This document shows, in pieces, positions 35,801-45,982 of a DNA stretch of 64,000 nt. Below the pieces are notes generated by a model. The model worked only from the letters and a program-made list of their open reading frames with translations, did no database searches and had not been told where the DNA came from. The stretch lies in contig NC_088311.1 of assembly GCF_910592395.1 (NCBI RefSeq), forward strand, positions 5,210,501 to 5,274,500, given 5' to 3'. Position 1 is the stretch's first letter; each line of letters begins with the position of its first letter. The position numbers and the translations under genes are program-made. This DNA is from Lineus longissimus (taxonomy: Eukaryota > Nemertea > Pilidiophora > Heteronemertea > Lineidae).

Positions 35801-38800
35801 CAGCTTGAGCTTAGCTCGGACATCTCCCATATGCATGAGGCCTAGGCAGACAACTACAACAATATCACCATACCAATGACTCAATACTGCTTTCAGTATT
35901 GCTAACACATAATCAAGCCCCTTGTGACTCTATACCTCTTAAATGACTGATTCCTTGCAGATTATTCCTGAATCAATGTTCGGCTTGCTTGCCAAGATCA
36001 TCCAGATGCAGACGAACCAAATCAAGGAGTTGCCCACGAGGCTGGAGAAGGATAAGATGAGGGACTATGCTCAGCTTGATGAGAGATATGAGGTAAAGAC
36101 ATTGTTTGGGGCAGGCCTATTCTAGAGTTCTCGAGTTTGCTTATGTTCTCTTTTCCCCCATGTTGACAGGAAAAAATGCTATCTCAGCTGTGCGTGCGTT
36201 GAGTAAAAATCTTATTGAAGAGGGCAAGTAAAAGATCCCGCATAGGTGGACAGTAACCTATAGTTGACTCCATACCTCCAGCAAAAACCCAATAGAGTAA
36301 CGACGCCGGTAATGATACGATGATTTGAGACATCCCGTAGAATAAGCTGTAGAGATGATTACAATTTCAATTCTTATTTCAGGTGGCTCGCCTAACTCAT
36401 GCCATATCTGTCTTCACAGAGGGAATGCTCATGATGAAGACAACTCTTGTTGGAATCATCAAGGTAAGGAACGAAAATCTGTTTATTTGTAATTAAAACT
36501 GTCTCTTTTCCAATCAGATCATAAGTCAGATGCTACTCCGTTGTTCCATAATGCTCGCCACACTGAAATTTCTTTCAATTTTGTCTCTTAGGTTGATCCC
36601 AAACAGTTGCTTGAAGATGGTATCAGGAAGGAACTGGTGAAACAAGTGGCACTTGCTCTCCACCAAGGACTGGCTTTCAACCCAAGAGCAAAGCAAAGTG
36701 AACTAGTACCAAAGCTGGAGAGACTAGGAGCCACCATCGATGGATTTAGACGATCCTTCGAGTACATTCAGGACTATGTCAACATCGCTGGCTTGAAGAT
36801 ATGGCAGGAGGAGATATCCAGAATCATCAACTACAATGTGGAACAGGAGTGCAACAGCTTCTTAAGAAATAAGGTGATATTTATAATTGAGTCAGTTTTG
36901 AATGTGTACTTCCGTTGCCATGTGAGGAACAGTCGGGATGTCTGATGTAAAAAAACAAACAAAAAAATCTCTGTCAAAACACATCTTCTGCTATTTGATA
37001 ACTTATTTTCTGTGTCATCCCCAGGTGCTGGATTGGCAGAGTATATATCAGTCGACTGCCATTCCAATTCCCAGCTTCCCGCCCATAGATGCTTCGGTCA
37101 ACTTCATCGGACGGTTAGCGAGGGAGATATTACGAATTACGGATCCAAAGTAAGTATTTTTGGAGGAATATATCTTGCAGTCTTCCTTTGACCAATTGTT
37201 AATTTGATGGTTTAAAAAACAGATAAGATACATCTAGAGGTTCTGATGGTATGCAATCATGTAATTCTGCAAGTGTAACCCACCAGCATTTGTTGTTTTT
37301 AGCTGATTGAAACAGTTGCTTTGACTCTGCAATGTTTGCATTTCAGGCTGACTTCTTACATTGACCAAATGAACAGTTGGTATGACAACAGGACGAAGCA
37401 AGAAATAGTCAATTTGAAGATATTCCAGTTACTTGAGGTAAACAAAGAAGTCCATGTCTTTACCAGAGTTGGCTGGAGTACCAATCTCTGGAGGAACTAG
37501 CAGAGTTTTTAAAAGCTCTAAACAGTTCTTTAAATGTGACCTAACACCAAGATAATGAGAGTGCCAGTGCCAAAGAACACACACAATCAGTCGATATGTA
37601 ACCCATTGTAGCCTTGACATTGGCGATAAGATGTCGTAACATAAACTCCTGTGATATGCTATACCACCCAGGTATGCGTGCAGAAGAAAAAGCTGACAAT
37701 CTTGCAACCATTTTTCCATACATGTAGAAATTTCCCTTGTAGTGTACATTGAGGTCACTGCTACTATTTGTCCCTTTTTAGCGAAGTGTGGGAACATTTG
37801 GCCTGACAGGTCTGGACAGGCTTATTAGCTTTATGATAGTGAAAGAGCTGCAGACCTTCGAAACCCTGCTTCAGAGGAGTGTGCTCCGAGAGAAGCCAAA
37901 CCAAGAAATGTTTGCAGCCTTTGGCAAGGCACTGTCACCAGTCAAAGGTCTTGTGGGTGAGTTTTGACGCAGTGTATTTTCAGTTAGTTCATATGTTCAA
38001 AGCTGCTGAATAGTTATCACTACTGTACGTGAATATCATGACGGTAAATCTCAACTGTGAAATGTTGTAGTTCACAACCAGTCTTGCCACTTCACCCGGA
38101 TTTGAGATCCAAGAAGGTCTACATGTAGTTTGTCAGTGTCATTCCAAATAATTTTTCAATGTCTGCATCCATTTTCAGCCCAACCACAGAAGGTTTACTC
38201 TGCATCAATAGCCAAAGCTGTGAGGATATGGCCTCCATTCTTGGACATTATACTAAAGGTAAGAAGAAAAAGAAGGACATCTGTTAGGAATCATAATATC
38301 CTGAATTGCTCTGAGCCGGATTTTACAACTTTCTGACTGCAGTTGCTCCCTTTGGAAGGTGTAAGATTTATATGTTGGAATTGTTTGTTAGAATTCTGCA
38401 ACCTAACATGGGGCTTGAATCATCTCATAAACTGGCTTTTATGTGGCCTTGAAATGCTATATTTTGGGTCAATTGTCACCACAGGCAATTTCACCATTTC
38501 ATGATTGACAGTAAAACCTCATGCTCTACTGTACATTGTTACCTTGCAGGTTGGTCAGTTACAATTGCTGAGGAGACAGATCGCCCACCAGTTGAACACA
38601 TCCTGTAAATTTGATTCAAAATACCTATCGAGTGCACTGCAGGCATTCAACTCGTAAGTACTGGTATATGTTATACTGTGTTGTCGTGTCTAAGCCGGTT
38701 GAGCTCCATTTGTTACACATATGTCTATTGCAGGTTTGATAGGCCTTCTGTACAGACACACCTCAACGGACATAAAAACGTTGATAGATTATGTAGGTTC

Positions 38801-40512
38801 TTTAGCTTTTATATTGGTATTCATTGGCTATTGGGCTGCCTTATCATGGCAATATTCAGTAGAGGAGTGGACAATCCTATGTACAAATGCGTTTCCTTTA
38901 ATGAAACGATGATGATGTCCATACAAGTTTTATTCAGCCTTGGGTAGGTGAAAATGTTACCACTGGTTTGCCAAGGAGTGTACATGTATGTAGCCAGAAC
39001 GCCAAACTCTTAATGATGCTCCGAGACTTGCCTAATTATCTTGAATGTAATCTTTCTAATGGTATACCATTTTGCACCACTCCCTTTTCATTTCGTTTCC
39101 CTTGCCACACCTTGTAACAGTACTTGTATTTTAGGGCTGTACTTGCCGACATTGAACATCACTACCAGGACCCGTCCCTGCCATACCCCAAAGAGGATAA
39201 CCCATTACTGTACGAGATGACCTCCTACCTGGAGAATGCCGGCATTAGTAACCCTCTAACAAAGGTAGGTCCAATGATGGCAACCAATTTTGAAAGTGAG
39301 TTCTGCTTCCATGTCACTATCTGCTTTCTTTTAATCCCTAAGTATCACAACAAACTTCATGGATGGTTACATTGTCTGGTTGTCTCATTTTAGATTTACA
39401 TCACAACAAAGAAATTACCATTCTTTCCTCTGATCGTGTTTCTGATGGTCATAACACATCTTCCTAAGCTAGTATACCAGAAAACCATAGGTAAGTCTTG
39501 GAGAGCACTACTTTTTCCTTGGTCCTCGTCTAATGATTATCAAGGACAACTCCCCGAAAGAGTGTACCGATATCAGCTTTATCCTCAGTTACTTTATTTG
39601 CACAAAGAGTTGTCTGATTGCTTCATTTCCTCATGTCAATCTTCTTCAGGGAGTATGGTTTGTAAGAAAGCAGCGGATCCAATAGATGGCCCTCCGTTTG
39701 TCGTCGGGATCATAACACTACTAAAGCAGCATCACTCAGACAATCTGAACCATTTCTTCTCCCTGCTTGGCCAGTACATTAGGTCAATGGTAGAGACAAC
39801 ACAGGGGTAGGTATTTACTGGTATTTTTAATATCATATCATTTTCAAAAACCTGACACAATGGCCAGAACTAGCAGCCCCGAGGGAGGATTTCTGGCCAT
39901 CGGGAATCTGCATTAAGGACCAGCTTTGTGGAGTCCAAAACAAAGTAATACGGGCAACAGCATTCATCACAAGAACAGAACTGTCCATCTAAGATAGAGA
40001 AAGCAAAATATTTAATGATGGGCACAATGATTACTGACATTATTGCATAATCACATCACTATTGTCCTTTAGATCAAAAGTTCCAGAGTTCTCACAAGAT
40101 GTTATAAACACCTTAGTATTCCTGGAAGACTTCACATTTTACAGTGGACTCCCGAAGAAGGTACGTTATATCATTGAATGAAACCTGTTATTGCTCTCTT
40201 GTAGTCATGGGGAGTACATGATATCAGTGGAGCCTCCCTCTGCTACGAGGATATCCTCTCTATTGAAGACAATAAGTTCTATTTAATGGTCTTGGCGTAG
40301 TATCGTATTCCTTCCAAATTCAAATTGTCCAGAACACAGAAAGCGCTTCCCTGTGCAATGTTGTTCTTGCCATTTGTTTGCCATTCAAGTTATAATGTTT
40401 CCTGATTAAGCACAAATATAATGATCTATTTCTCTATTTTTCTCAGATGGTGGAGGGGTACATCCCTGCATACATCCTGGATGAATTCAAAAGCCTTGGT
40501 GGAGCGCAGTGA
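29884..40512 (+). CDS. WASHC5: WASHC5 / strumpellin, WASH complex subunit
   Basis: Strumpellin is the large helical scaffold subunit of the WASH complex, which activates Arp2/3 actin nucleation on endosomes for retromer-dependent sorting; human mutations cause spastic paraplegia 8. 27 exons, 3,492 nt, 1,163 residues (human 1,159): 29884-30105, 30891-30997, 31231-31315, 31579-31679, 31916-32035, 32391-32616, 32857-32970, 33348-33525, 33762-33886, 34128-34257, 34547-34659, 34912-35078, 35266-35341, 35478-35597, 35961-36092, 36383-36463, 36592-36873, 37025-37149, 37347-37437, 37782-37956, 38179-38258, 38550-38653, 39135-39264, 39394-39490, 39650-39806, 40073-40160, 40447-40512. The match runs end to end, from [17 protein letters not shown] through [19 protein letters not shown] and [16 protein letters not shown] to [17 protein letters not shown]. 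The exon 9 donor at 33887 is GC rather than GT; the frame requires it. Intron 22 holds a transporter-like fossil exon. Confidence 0.96.
30140..30620. promoter_or_regulatory. CpG-richer block with NRF1- and E2F-type sites in WASHC5 intron 1
   Basis: A perfect NRF1 palindrome GCGCATGCGC is at 30357-30366 and a perfect E2F-type palindrome TTTCGCGAAA at 30562-30571. TTTTCGCGGGT occurs twice (about 30146 and 30344) and a 16-bp unit ending CGAAATTGGGGA is tandem-duplicated just after the E2F site. This local CG density is unlike the surrounding AT-rich introns. A secondary promoter or enhancer is inferred. Confidence 0.4.
33887..34127 (+). other. GC-AG intron in WASHC5
   Basis: The intron begins GCAAGT and ends TTAG. 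Using the next GT four bases downstream would shift the frame, while the GC donor joins AAA GAG to ATG TTC in phase, as in the conserved protein (KE-MFK). Confidence 0.85.
38734..38943 (+). pseudogene. fossil SLC7-type transporter exon in WASHC5 intron 22
   Basis: A 210-bp segment has a good acceptor (TATTGCAG) and a donor (GTAGGT). Read in one frame it gives [20 protein letters not shown] followed by [20 protein letters not shown] and a stretch ending TNAFPLM; this resembles a transmembrane region of b(0,+)-type SLC7 amino-acid transporters, where the family has a D-I-(N)-(S/T)-L-(V/I)-(N/D)-Y block followed by a helix and a P-(I)-K-V-P segment. That frame then hits tandem stops. The tail ([12 protein letters not shown]) continues the resemblance in another frame, implying at least one frameshift. 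No other transporter exon is nearby. In the WASHC5 frame the segment is open (70 codons, phase 2-2) and could in principle be spliced in, but would insert a hydrophobic stretch absent from strumpellin. Confidence 0.45.
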
Positions 40513-41285
40513 AGTCGGATTCCTCAACAATGATGGGCTACGTGGGCAAACCAAATTGGATATTGACATTTGCCTGATTGAAATGAAAAACCACTCATTC
40601 CTATATTTAGGACTGTTGACAGAGCTTGTGCTAAGTGTGTGAAATCTAAAAAGCACACTGATAAATACTGTATACACTTGCTATAGTTAAGAGTTGAGTT
40701 AGGGTAGGCAGTTAATGCGAGTCTGATATATTCAAGGTCTGGATCTGTTCACTAAACATGCATTCTAGAGTAAAAAGTTCAAAATATGACTTAATTAATT
40801 GAAAAGAAGAGTAAGTACCAGTCCTTTGAATTATATGTACATGTAATATGTTTTCATTAAAAGAGAGCTTTGAGTGTAGCAAAGAATGTAAACAAATAGG
40901 AGATCACATACAGTTCTGCCCCTGTCATACTGTGGGATCAGGAGCAACCTCTCTGGATACAAGGGCCTTGGTTGGAAGTTGCCTTCAGTCCGAGGCTGAT
41001 ATCAATAGGTGAGGTGGTTTGCCTTGACTTGGAGAGGTTGCAGCTGAATCTACAGGGTGTCTATATACTTTTGTTAATTGATTTTTGTATCAGTGATTGG
41101 TATTGTATTTGTACAATTGTAAATAGAAAAACAAATCTTATTTAATACGAATTTTCATCAAGTTTTTTGCATCAGGTGTCAGTTGCAGTGATTGTTGACC
41201 GGGACTTGTCTTATCTGTATGAAAAATACAATTCATAAATATATACACCTAAGGCACCTGTATATAATTTAGGTGTCGGTAACAA
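40513..41285 (+). other. WASHC5 3' UTR and spacer
   Basis: No coding potential is seen. An ATTAAA hexamer at 40856-40861 is the likeliest polyadenylation signal for WASHC5. The remainder, up to the start of the tandem repeats, is AT-rich and shows nothing else. Confidence 0.45.
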
Positions 41286-41289
41286 GTGT

Positions 41290-41960
41290 TCAGGGGCATA
41301 CCATGTCTGGTAGTTGTGCTGCCCTCTGTCGTGATCATGATTGAAAAAAGTGGTTGTGGTATGTCTCCTGAGATGGTCATTTGGTTGTGGTATATCCAGT
41401 TTTTTGGATTTGAACCAGTCTATACTGATACTGCTCATGACATGTCTCCCAAGCTTGTTGTGACATACTGCTCATTATTTGCCTCCCAAGCAGACCACTT
41501 TATAGGTTTGAAGCAGTTGTGACAAATACTTGTCATGTTATGTCTCCCAAGATGTCCAGTTTATGGATTTGACCTGGTTGTGACTGCTACTGCTCATGGC
41601 ATGTCTCCTAATATGTCTGGTACACAAGATTAACCGGGTTGTGACTCTTCTTCTGAGCATATCACTACATCCTCAAATTCTTAGGTTGGTGGATTTCAGG
41701 AATTAGATTGAGGGATTCAGGTTTTTCTCCATTCCATCTTCTTCGGACTAATACTGCCTGTGCTCAGTCTCCAGAGATGTCCAATTTATGGATTTGAACC
41801 AGTTTTCACTGATACTGCTTGTCATATGTCTCCCAAGCTGCTTTGACCTGATGGTTGTGAATTAGACTTATCATGTTATGTCTCCAAAAATCTCCAGTTT
41901 GACTTGGTTGTGACAAATACCGCTTCTTGTACGTCTCCCAGGTGTCTAGGTTATTGCTTG
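41290..41960. repeat. ~61-bp tandem repeat array (left block)
   Basis: Successive units begin TGTCTCCCAAG, carry TTTATGGATTTGAACC, then (T/C)GGTTGTGAC and ATACTGCTCATG(A/G)CA. Three consecutive units measure 61, 61 and 60 bp. Copies are diverged but clearly homologous. Confidence 0.85.
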
Positions 41961-42079
41961 AGACAGCGCAAGTAGCCCACTTGACGTAGCTCATGAACGT
42001 GTTAGTCTGCCTCAGGTCCGAAAAATACCTCTTGTGCCACCAACATGGGAGACCAGGGACCGAGTTGTGAATGATAGGG

Positions 42080-43990
42080 TGCGTACTATTCCCACTGCTT
42101 CACCAACCACAGGCCGTGGGAGACAGAGGCCAAAGTTGTGAAAGACATGTGGGGGCTGTCCCTCCACAGCTTGTAAGAGACACAAGACAATATATCCCCT
42201 GCTTCACCAGATACAGTTTGTAAGAGACATAGGATTTTACGTCCTGCTTCAACAGGAAATGGTTGTGAAAGACAGGGGACCAAGCTGTAAAAGACCGGGG
42301 ACCATCACTTCTTCTACACTAGTCACTTATTGTCAAAGACAAAGACGTGGGGACTCCATTCCGCCTGCCACACCAGCCACAAGTTGCTAACGACAGCCGG
42401 GGTCCGTAGCCTGTGAAAGATAGGGGACTATAACTCCTGATACACCAGTCGCTTGTTCTGAAAGACAAGGGTCTATGCCACCGGGCTCGCCTTCACAGCC
42501 GGAGGTTGTGAGAGACAAGACACTATGATTCAGGTGTCACCAACTAAAGGTTGTTAGTGACGGGAAACCAAGTAAGTTGCGAAAAGTCAAGGAACATTGT
42601 TCCTGCGGCACCGGACGAAAGCTGTGAAAGACAAGGGACTATTCCTCTCGCTACACCAGCAATACGTCTAGAAAAAGACAGGCGACTATTCCTCCTGCTA
42701 CACCAAGCCGAAATTTGTGAAAGACAGAGGGTTGCACCTCCTGCTACACAAGCTAGCTATGTGTTATGCGAGACAGACCCTTGCTCTTCTCATTGCACAA
42801 GAAGCCCACTGATGCTTGCCGCCTGGGACTTTACCTCCTGCTTCACCGGCTACCGGCTGTGAGAGACATAGACCTTTTTTTTCACCAGATGCAGGTTGTA
42901 TGTGACACAGGACTTTGATTTCTGCTTCACCAGATACAAGACAGGTGACCTAGATGTGAAAGGCCGGGCTTCCTCCTGCTGCACCAGTCACAAACAGTTA
43001 GAGACATGAGACTATTAGTATATTCCGCCTGCAATACCGGCCACAAGTTGCGAAAGACAGGGAACTATTCCTCTTGCTACGTCAGTCCGCGGCCGGGGTC
43101 CGTAGCCTGTGAAAGAGAGGGGACTATAACTCCTGATACACCAGTCGCTTGTTCTGAAAGACAAGGGTCTATGCCACCGGGCTCGCCTTCACAGCCGGAG
43201 GTTGTGAGAGACAAGACACTATGATTCAGGTGTCACCAACTAAAGGTTGTTAGTGAAAGGAAACCAAGTAAGTTGCAAAAAGTCAAGGAACATTGTTCCT
43301 GCGGCACCAGACGAAAGCTGTGAAAGACAAGGGACTATTCCTCTCGCTACACCAGCAATACGTCTAAAAAAGACAGGCAACTATTCCTCCTGTTACACCA
43401 AGCCGAAATTTGTGAAAGACAGAGGATTGTACCTCCTGCTACACTAGCTAGCTACGTATTATGCGAGACAGACCCTTGCTCTTCTCATTGCACAAGAAGC
43501 CCACTGATTCTTGCCGCCTCGGACTTTACCTCCTGCTTCACCGGCTACCGGCTGTGAGAGACATATACCTTTTTCTTCACCAGATGCAGGTTGTATGAGA
43601 CACAGGACTTTGATTTCTGTTTCGCCAGCTACAAGACAGGTGACCTAGCTGTGAAAGGCCGGGTTTCCTCCTGCTGCACCAGTCACAAACAGTTAGAGAC
43701 GTGAGACTATTAGTATATTCCACCTGCTACATCAGCCGCCAAAGGTTGCGAAAGGCGAGGAACATTAGTCCACAGGCTTAAAGATAGGGGATTGTATCTC
43801 CTGCTACACCAGCCACCGGTTGTGAACGGCAGGGGACCACGTTGTGAAATATAAGGTCTATTCATTTTCCAACACCAGTCGCTTGATGTGAACGACAAGA
43901 GACACTACCGGTTGTGAAAGACCGTGGCTTATGCCAGCAACCTCGCCAACCACAAGTTGTGAGAGATCAGGGAGTGTTACTCGGGTGTCA
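42080..43990. repeat. ~47-bp tandem repeat array (GTGAAAGACAGGGGACTAT family)
   Basis: About 40 diverged units of 46 to 50 bp with consensus blocks GTTGTGAAAGACA, GGGGACTAT, CCTCCTGCTACACCAG and CCACAAGTTGTG. Reading frames here (for example 42551-42862 and 43006-43447) are translations of the repeat and not genes. Confidence 0.9.
42391..43755. repeat. tandem 695-bp segmental duplication within the array
   Basis: Sequence from about 42391 to 43055 recurs at 43087-43755 with a constant offset of 695-696 bp and a few per cent mismatch; for example the CCGTAGCCTGTGAAAGA block is at 42404 and 43100, and CAAACAGTTAGAGAC at 42991 and 43686. This is a recent higher-order duplication on top of the old 47-bp repeat. 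Confidence 0.9.
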
Positions 43991-44009
43991 CCAACGACTG
44001 TGCGGTAGC

Positions 44010-44320
44010 AGTGTATCTAGCAGGACGGAATCGGTTGTGACTTATACCTTAGATGACCCTCTGCACATGGACTGTGTCGTCGCAGAGTTTTTAAAAGTGT
44101 GGAATCGATTGTGACTACCTTAGATGTTCATATGGAGACTCGTTATGAACTCTGTAATATCGGTGTAGGTAGCAGGACGGAATCGTTTGTGACTTGTACA
44201 TATGTACCTTACATGTTTCTCTGGGACAAACAAAGTGATAGCTGTGTCCCTAGCAGTGTGGAATCGGGTGTGACTTGTAACTTGAATGTTCCTCTGATGA
44301 CACATGGGCGAATTGCATCA
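44010..44320. repeat. ~78-bp tandem repeat (GGAATCGGTTGTGACTT family)
   Basis: Four starts of GGAATCG(G/A/T)(T/G)TGTGACT, spaced 74, 78 and 81 bp apart, each followed by a CTTAGATGTTC-like block and, in three copies, preceded by AGCAG. Confidence 0.75.
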
Positions 44321-44639
44321 AAGCAATGTTCTTTTAGAACTCTCTGCTTTCGGTAACGCCCGTTCTAGGCGTTATCAATGACTCAACTTATTAAGAAATT
44401 GGCATGGTCGTCAATTTTCCCACAGTCATCGCGCGTCGACTGGTCAAAGGCCTGGCATATTCGAATCTCCCATCTTCCAACTTTCCTTGGCCCTTGCTTG
44501 CTGAATAGGCAGGCCCCAGTTCTTTGCCTCAGTTTGAGTTGTCAGAAGAAAATGTCGATACCATACTGCATCATATTTTCTAATCATGAATAAACAACTA
44601 TTTATCAATTAGTTTTTGGTGAGTTTGGGAGACATACCA

Positions 44640-44865
44640 CGAGGAATAGTCCCAATCTGTAACAACTTGGTCCCTGTTTCCCGCAGTTGATGGGTTTGAA
44701 TTGGTTGTGACTGATACTGCTGTTGGAATGTCTCCCAAGTTTTACTAGTTCGACCTGGTTGTGAATGATACTCCTCGTGGCATGTCTCCCAAGGTGTTAA
44801 GTGTATGGGTTTAACCTGGTTGTGACTAATACTGCATGTGGTAGTCTCCCAAGATGTTCAATTGG
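44640..44865. repeat. ~61-bp tandem repeat (right block)
   Basis: The same family as 41290-41960: three units with GGTTTGAA or GGTTTAACC, TGGTTGTGA(C/A)TGATACTGC and TGTCTCCCAAG. Two more diverged copies lie at 45365-45475. Confidence 0.8.
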
Positions 44866-44867
44866 TA

Positions 44868-44938
44868 GTTCAATTGGATGGTTTGCATGATGTTCAATTG
44901 GATGGTTTGCATGATGTTCAATTGGATGGTTTGCATGT
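44868..44938. repeat. 24-bp perfect tandem repeat
   Basis: Three near-perfect consecutive copies of a 24-bp unit containing TTCAATTGGATGGTTTGCATG. Confidence 0.9.
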
Positions 44939-44939
44939 G

Positions 44940-45980
44940 TGAATATTGTTTATAGAGCTGATAATGTCCTTGTTGACACTCAGCTCTCAACTCAAAGCTG
45001 TAATGTTATAAGGCGGTGTCCTTTATGCAAATTAAATGTCTTTGTCAATGATATGGCAATATCGACAATGACTACAGATCTCTAAGATCTAGCTGCTAGA
45101 CTCCCGGGGCAGGTCATTGTGTCATCCTATATAATGGGATCTCCTTACAGTGAGAGACGAGGCCGGCCTACGCGTCCGGAGTGTAGCCAACTCCATGCGT
45201 CCTCCCACATCAGATGTTGTCTCGTTAATATCCGTTTGATGAGATCTGGCCAATTTGAGGTTAGAGTGCAATTATCATTATCACCTTGGTAAGTATCCAT
45301 TGTACATGTCTTGGGCAGTGAAGACAAGTACCTCAGGGATACTTTAATGTATTTTCGTTTTGCTATTCGCTTTTGAACTGGTTGTGATTTGTCTCCAAAG
45401 ATGTTCGGCTGGTGCAATACTGGTTTGAACTGGTTGTGACCTTGACAGATACTGCGTTGGAGTGTCTTTAAGTGTCAGGATAGACTATTTCTTCATAAAC
45501 CACTCATATTTAGTATAATAAGTCTATATATTAATAAAAGATACCACGTTTTTTTCGTCTTGAAGTAGATCAGTATGTCAGTTACTGTACTTGGTAATCT
45601 CACCACCCCGAATTAAACTTTAAATGAGACTTTACCACGATGTGTTGTCCATCTCTTTCATTTGGTCTGTTTAACTGGATCCAGTCAATTAGGTGAAATC
45701 GATTTCAGGGGTAAGTTGTGGGTCAAGAAAGGGTCCATATCATTCTTTCCGGACATTCTGCATGATTTTTCCCATTCTCTTAGTAGCTCCGACCATTTTA
45801 ATTTCCAGCAAAGGACCACTTTCGTTTTCTCCGCGGCCATATTGTTGGGTGTGTAACTATATTATAAAAGTTACAAGTTTTCGAAGCAGAGACTGTTGGT
45901 TTATTGGTTTATTGCACTGGTTCAGACTGATTACACGTACATTTGTACATATGTACTTTTGATTGTTAAATTATAAAGAA
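44940..45980. other. spacer upstream of the orphan gene
   Basis: Apart from two stray 61-bp repeat units near 45365-45475 I see nothing identifiable. The promoter of the gene starting at 45983 should lie in the last few hundred bases (position only). Confidence 0.35.
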
Positions 45981-45982
45981 TA

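Noticed and set aside
42551-43447. Three reading frames of 66-103 codons with similar sequences (VTGNQVSC.KSRNIVPAAPDE)
   Set aside because: They are translations of the 47-bp tandem array and its 695-bp duplicate; other frames are equally open and no splice or start context supports a gene.
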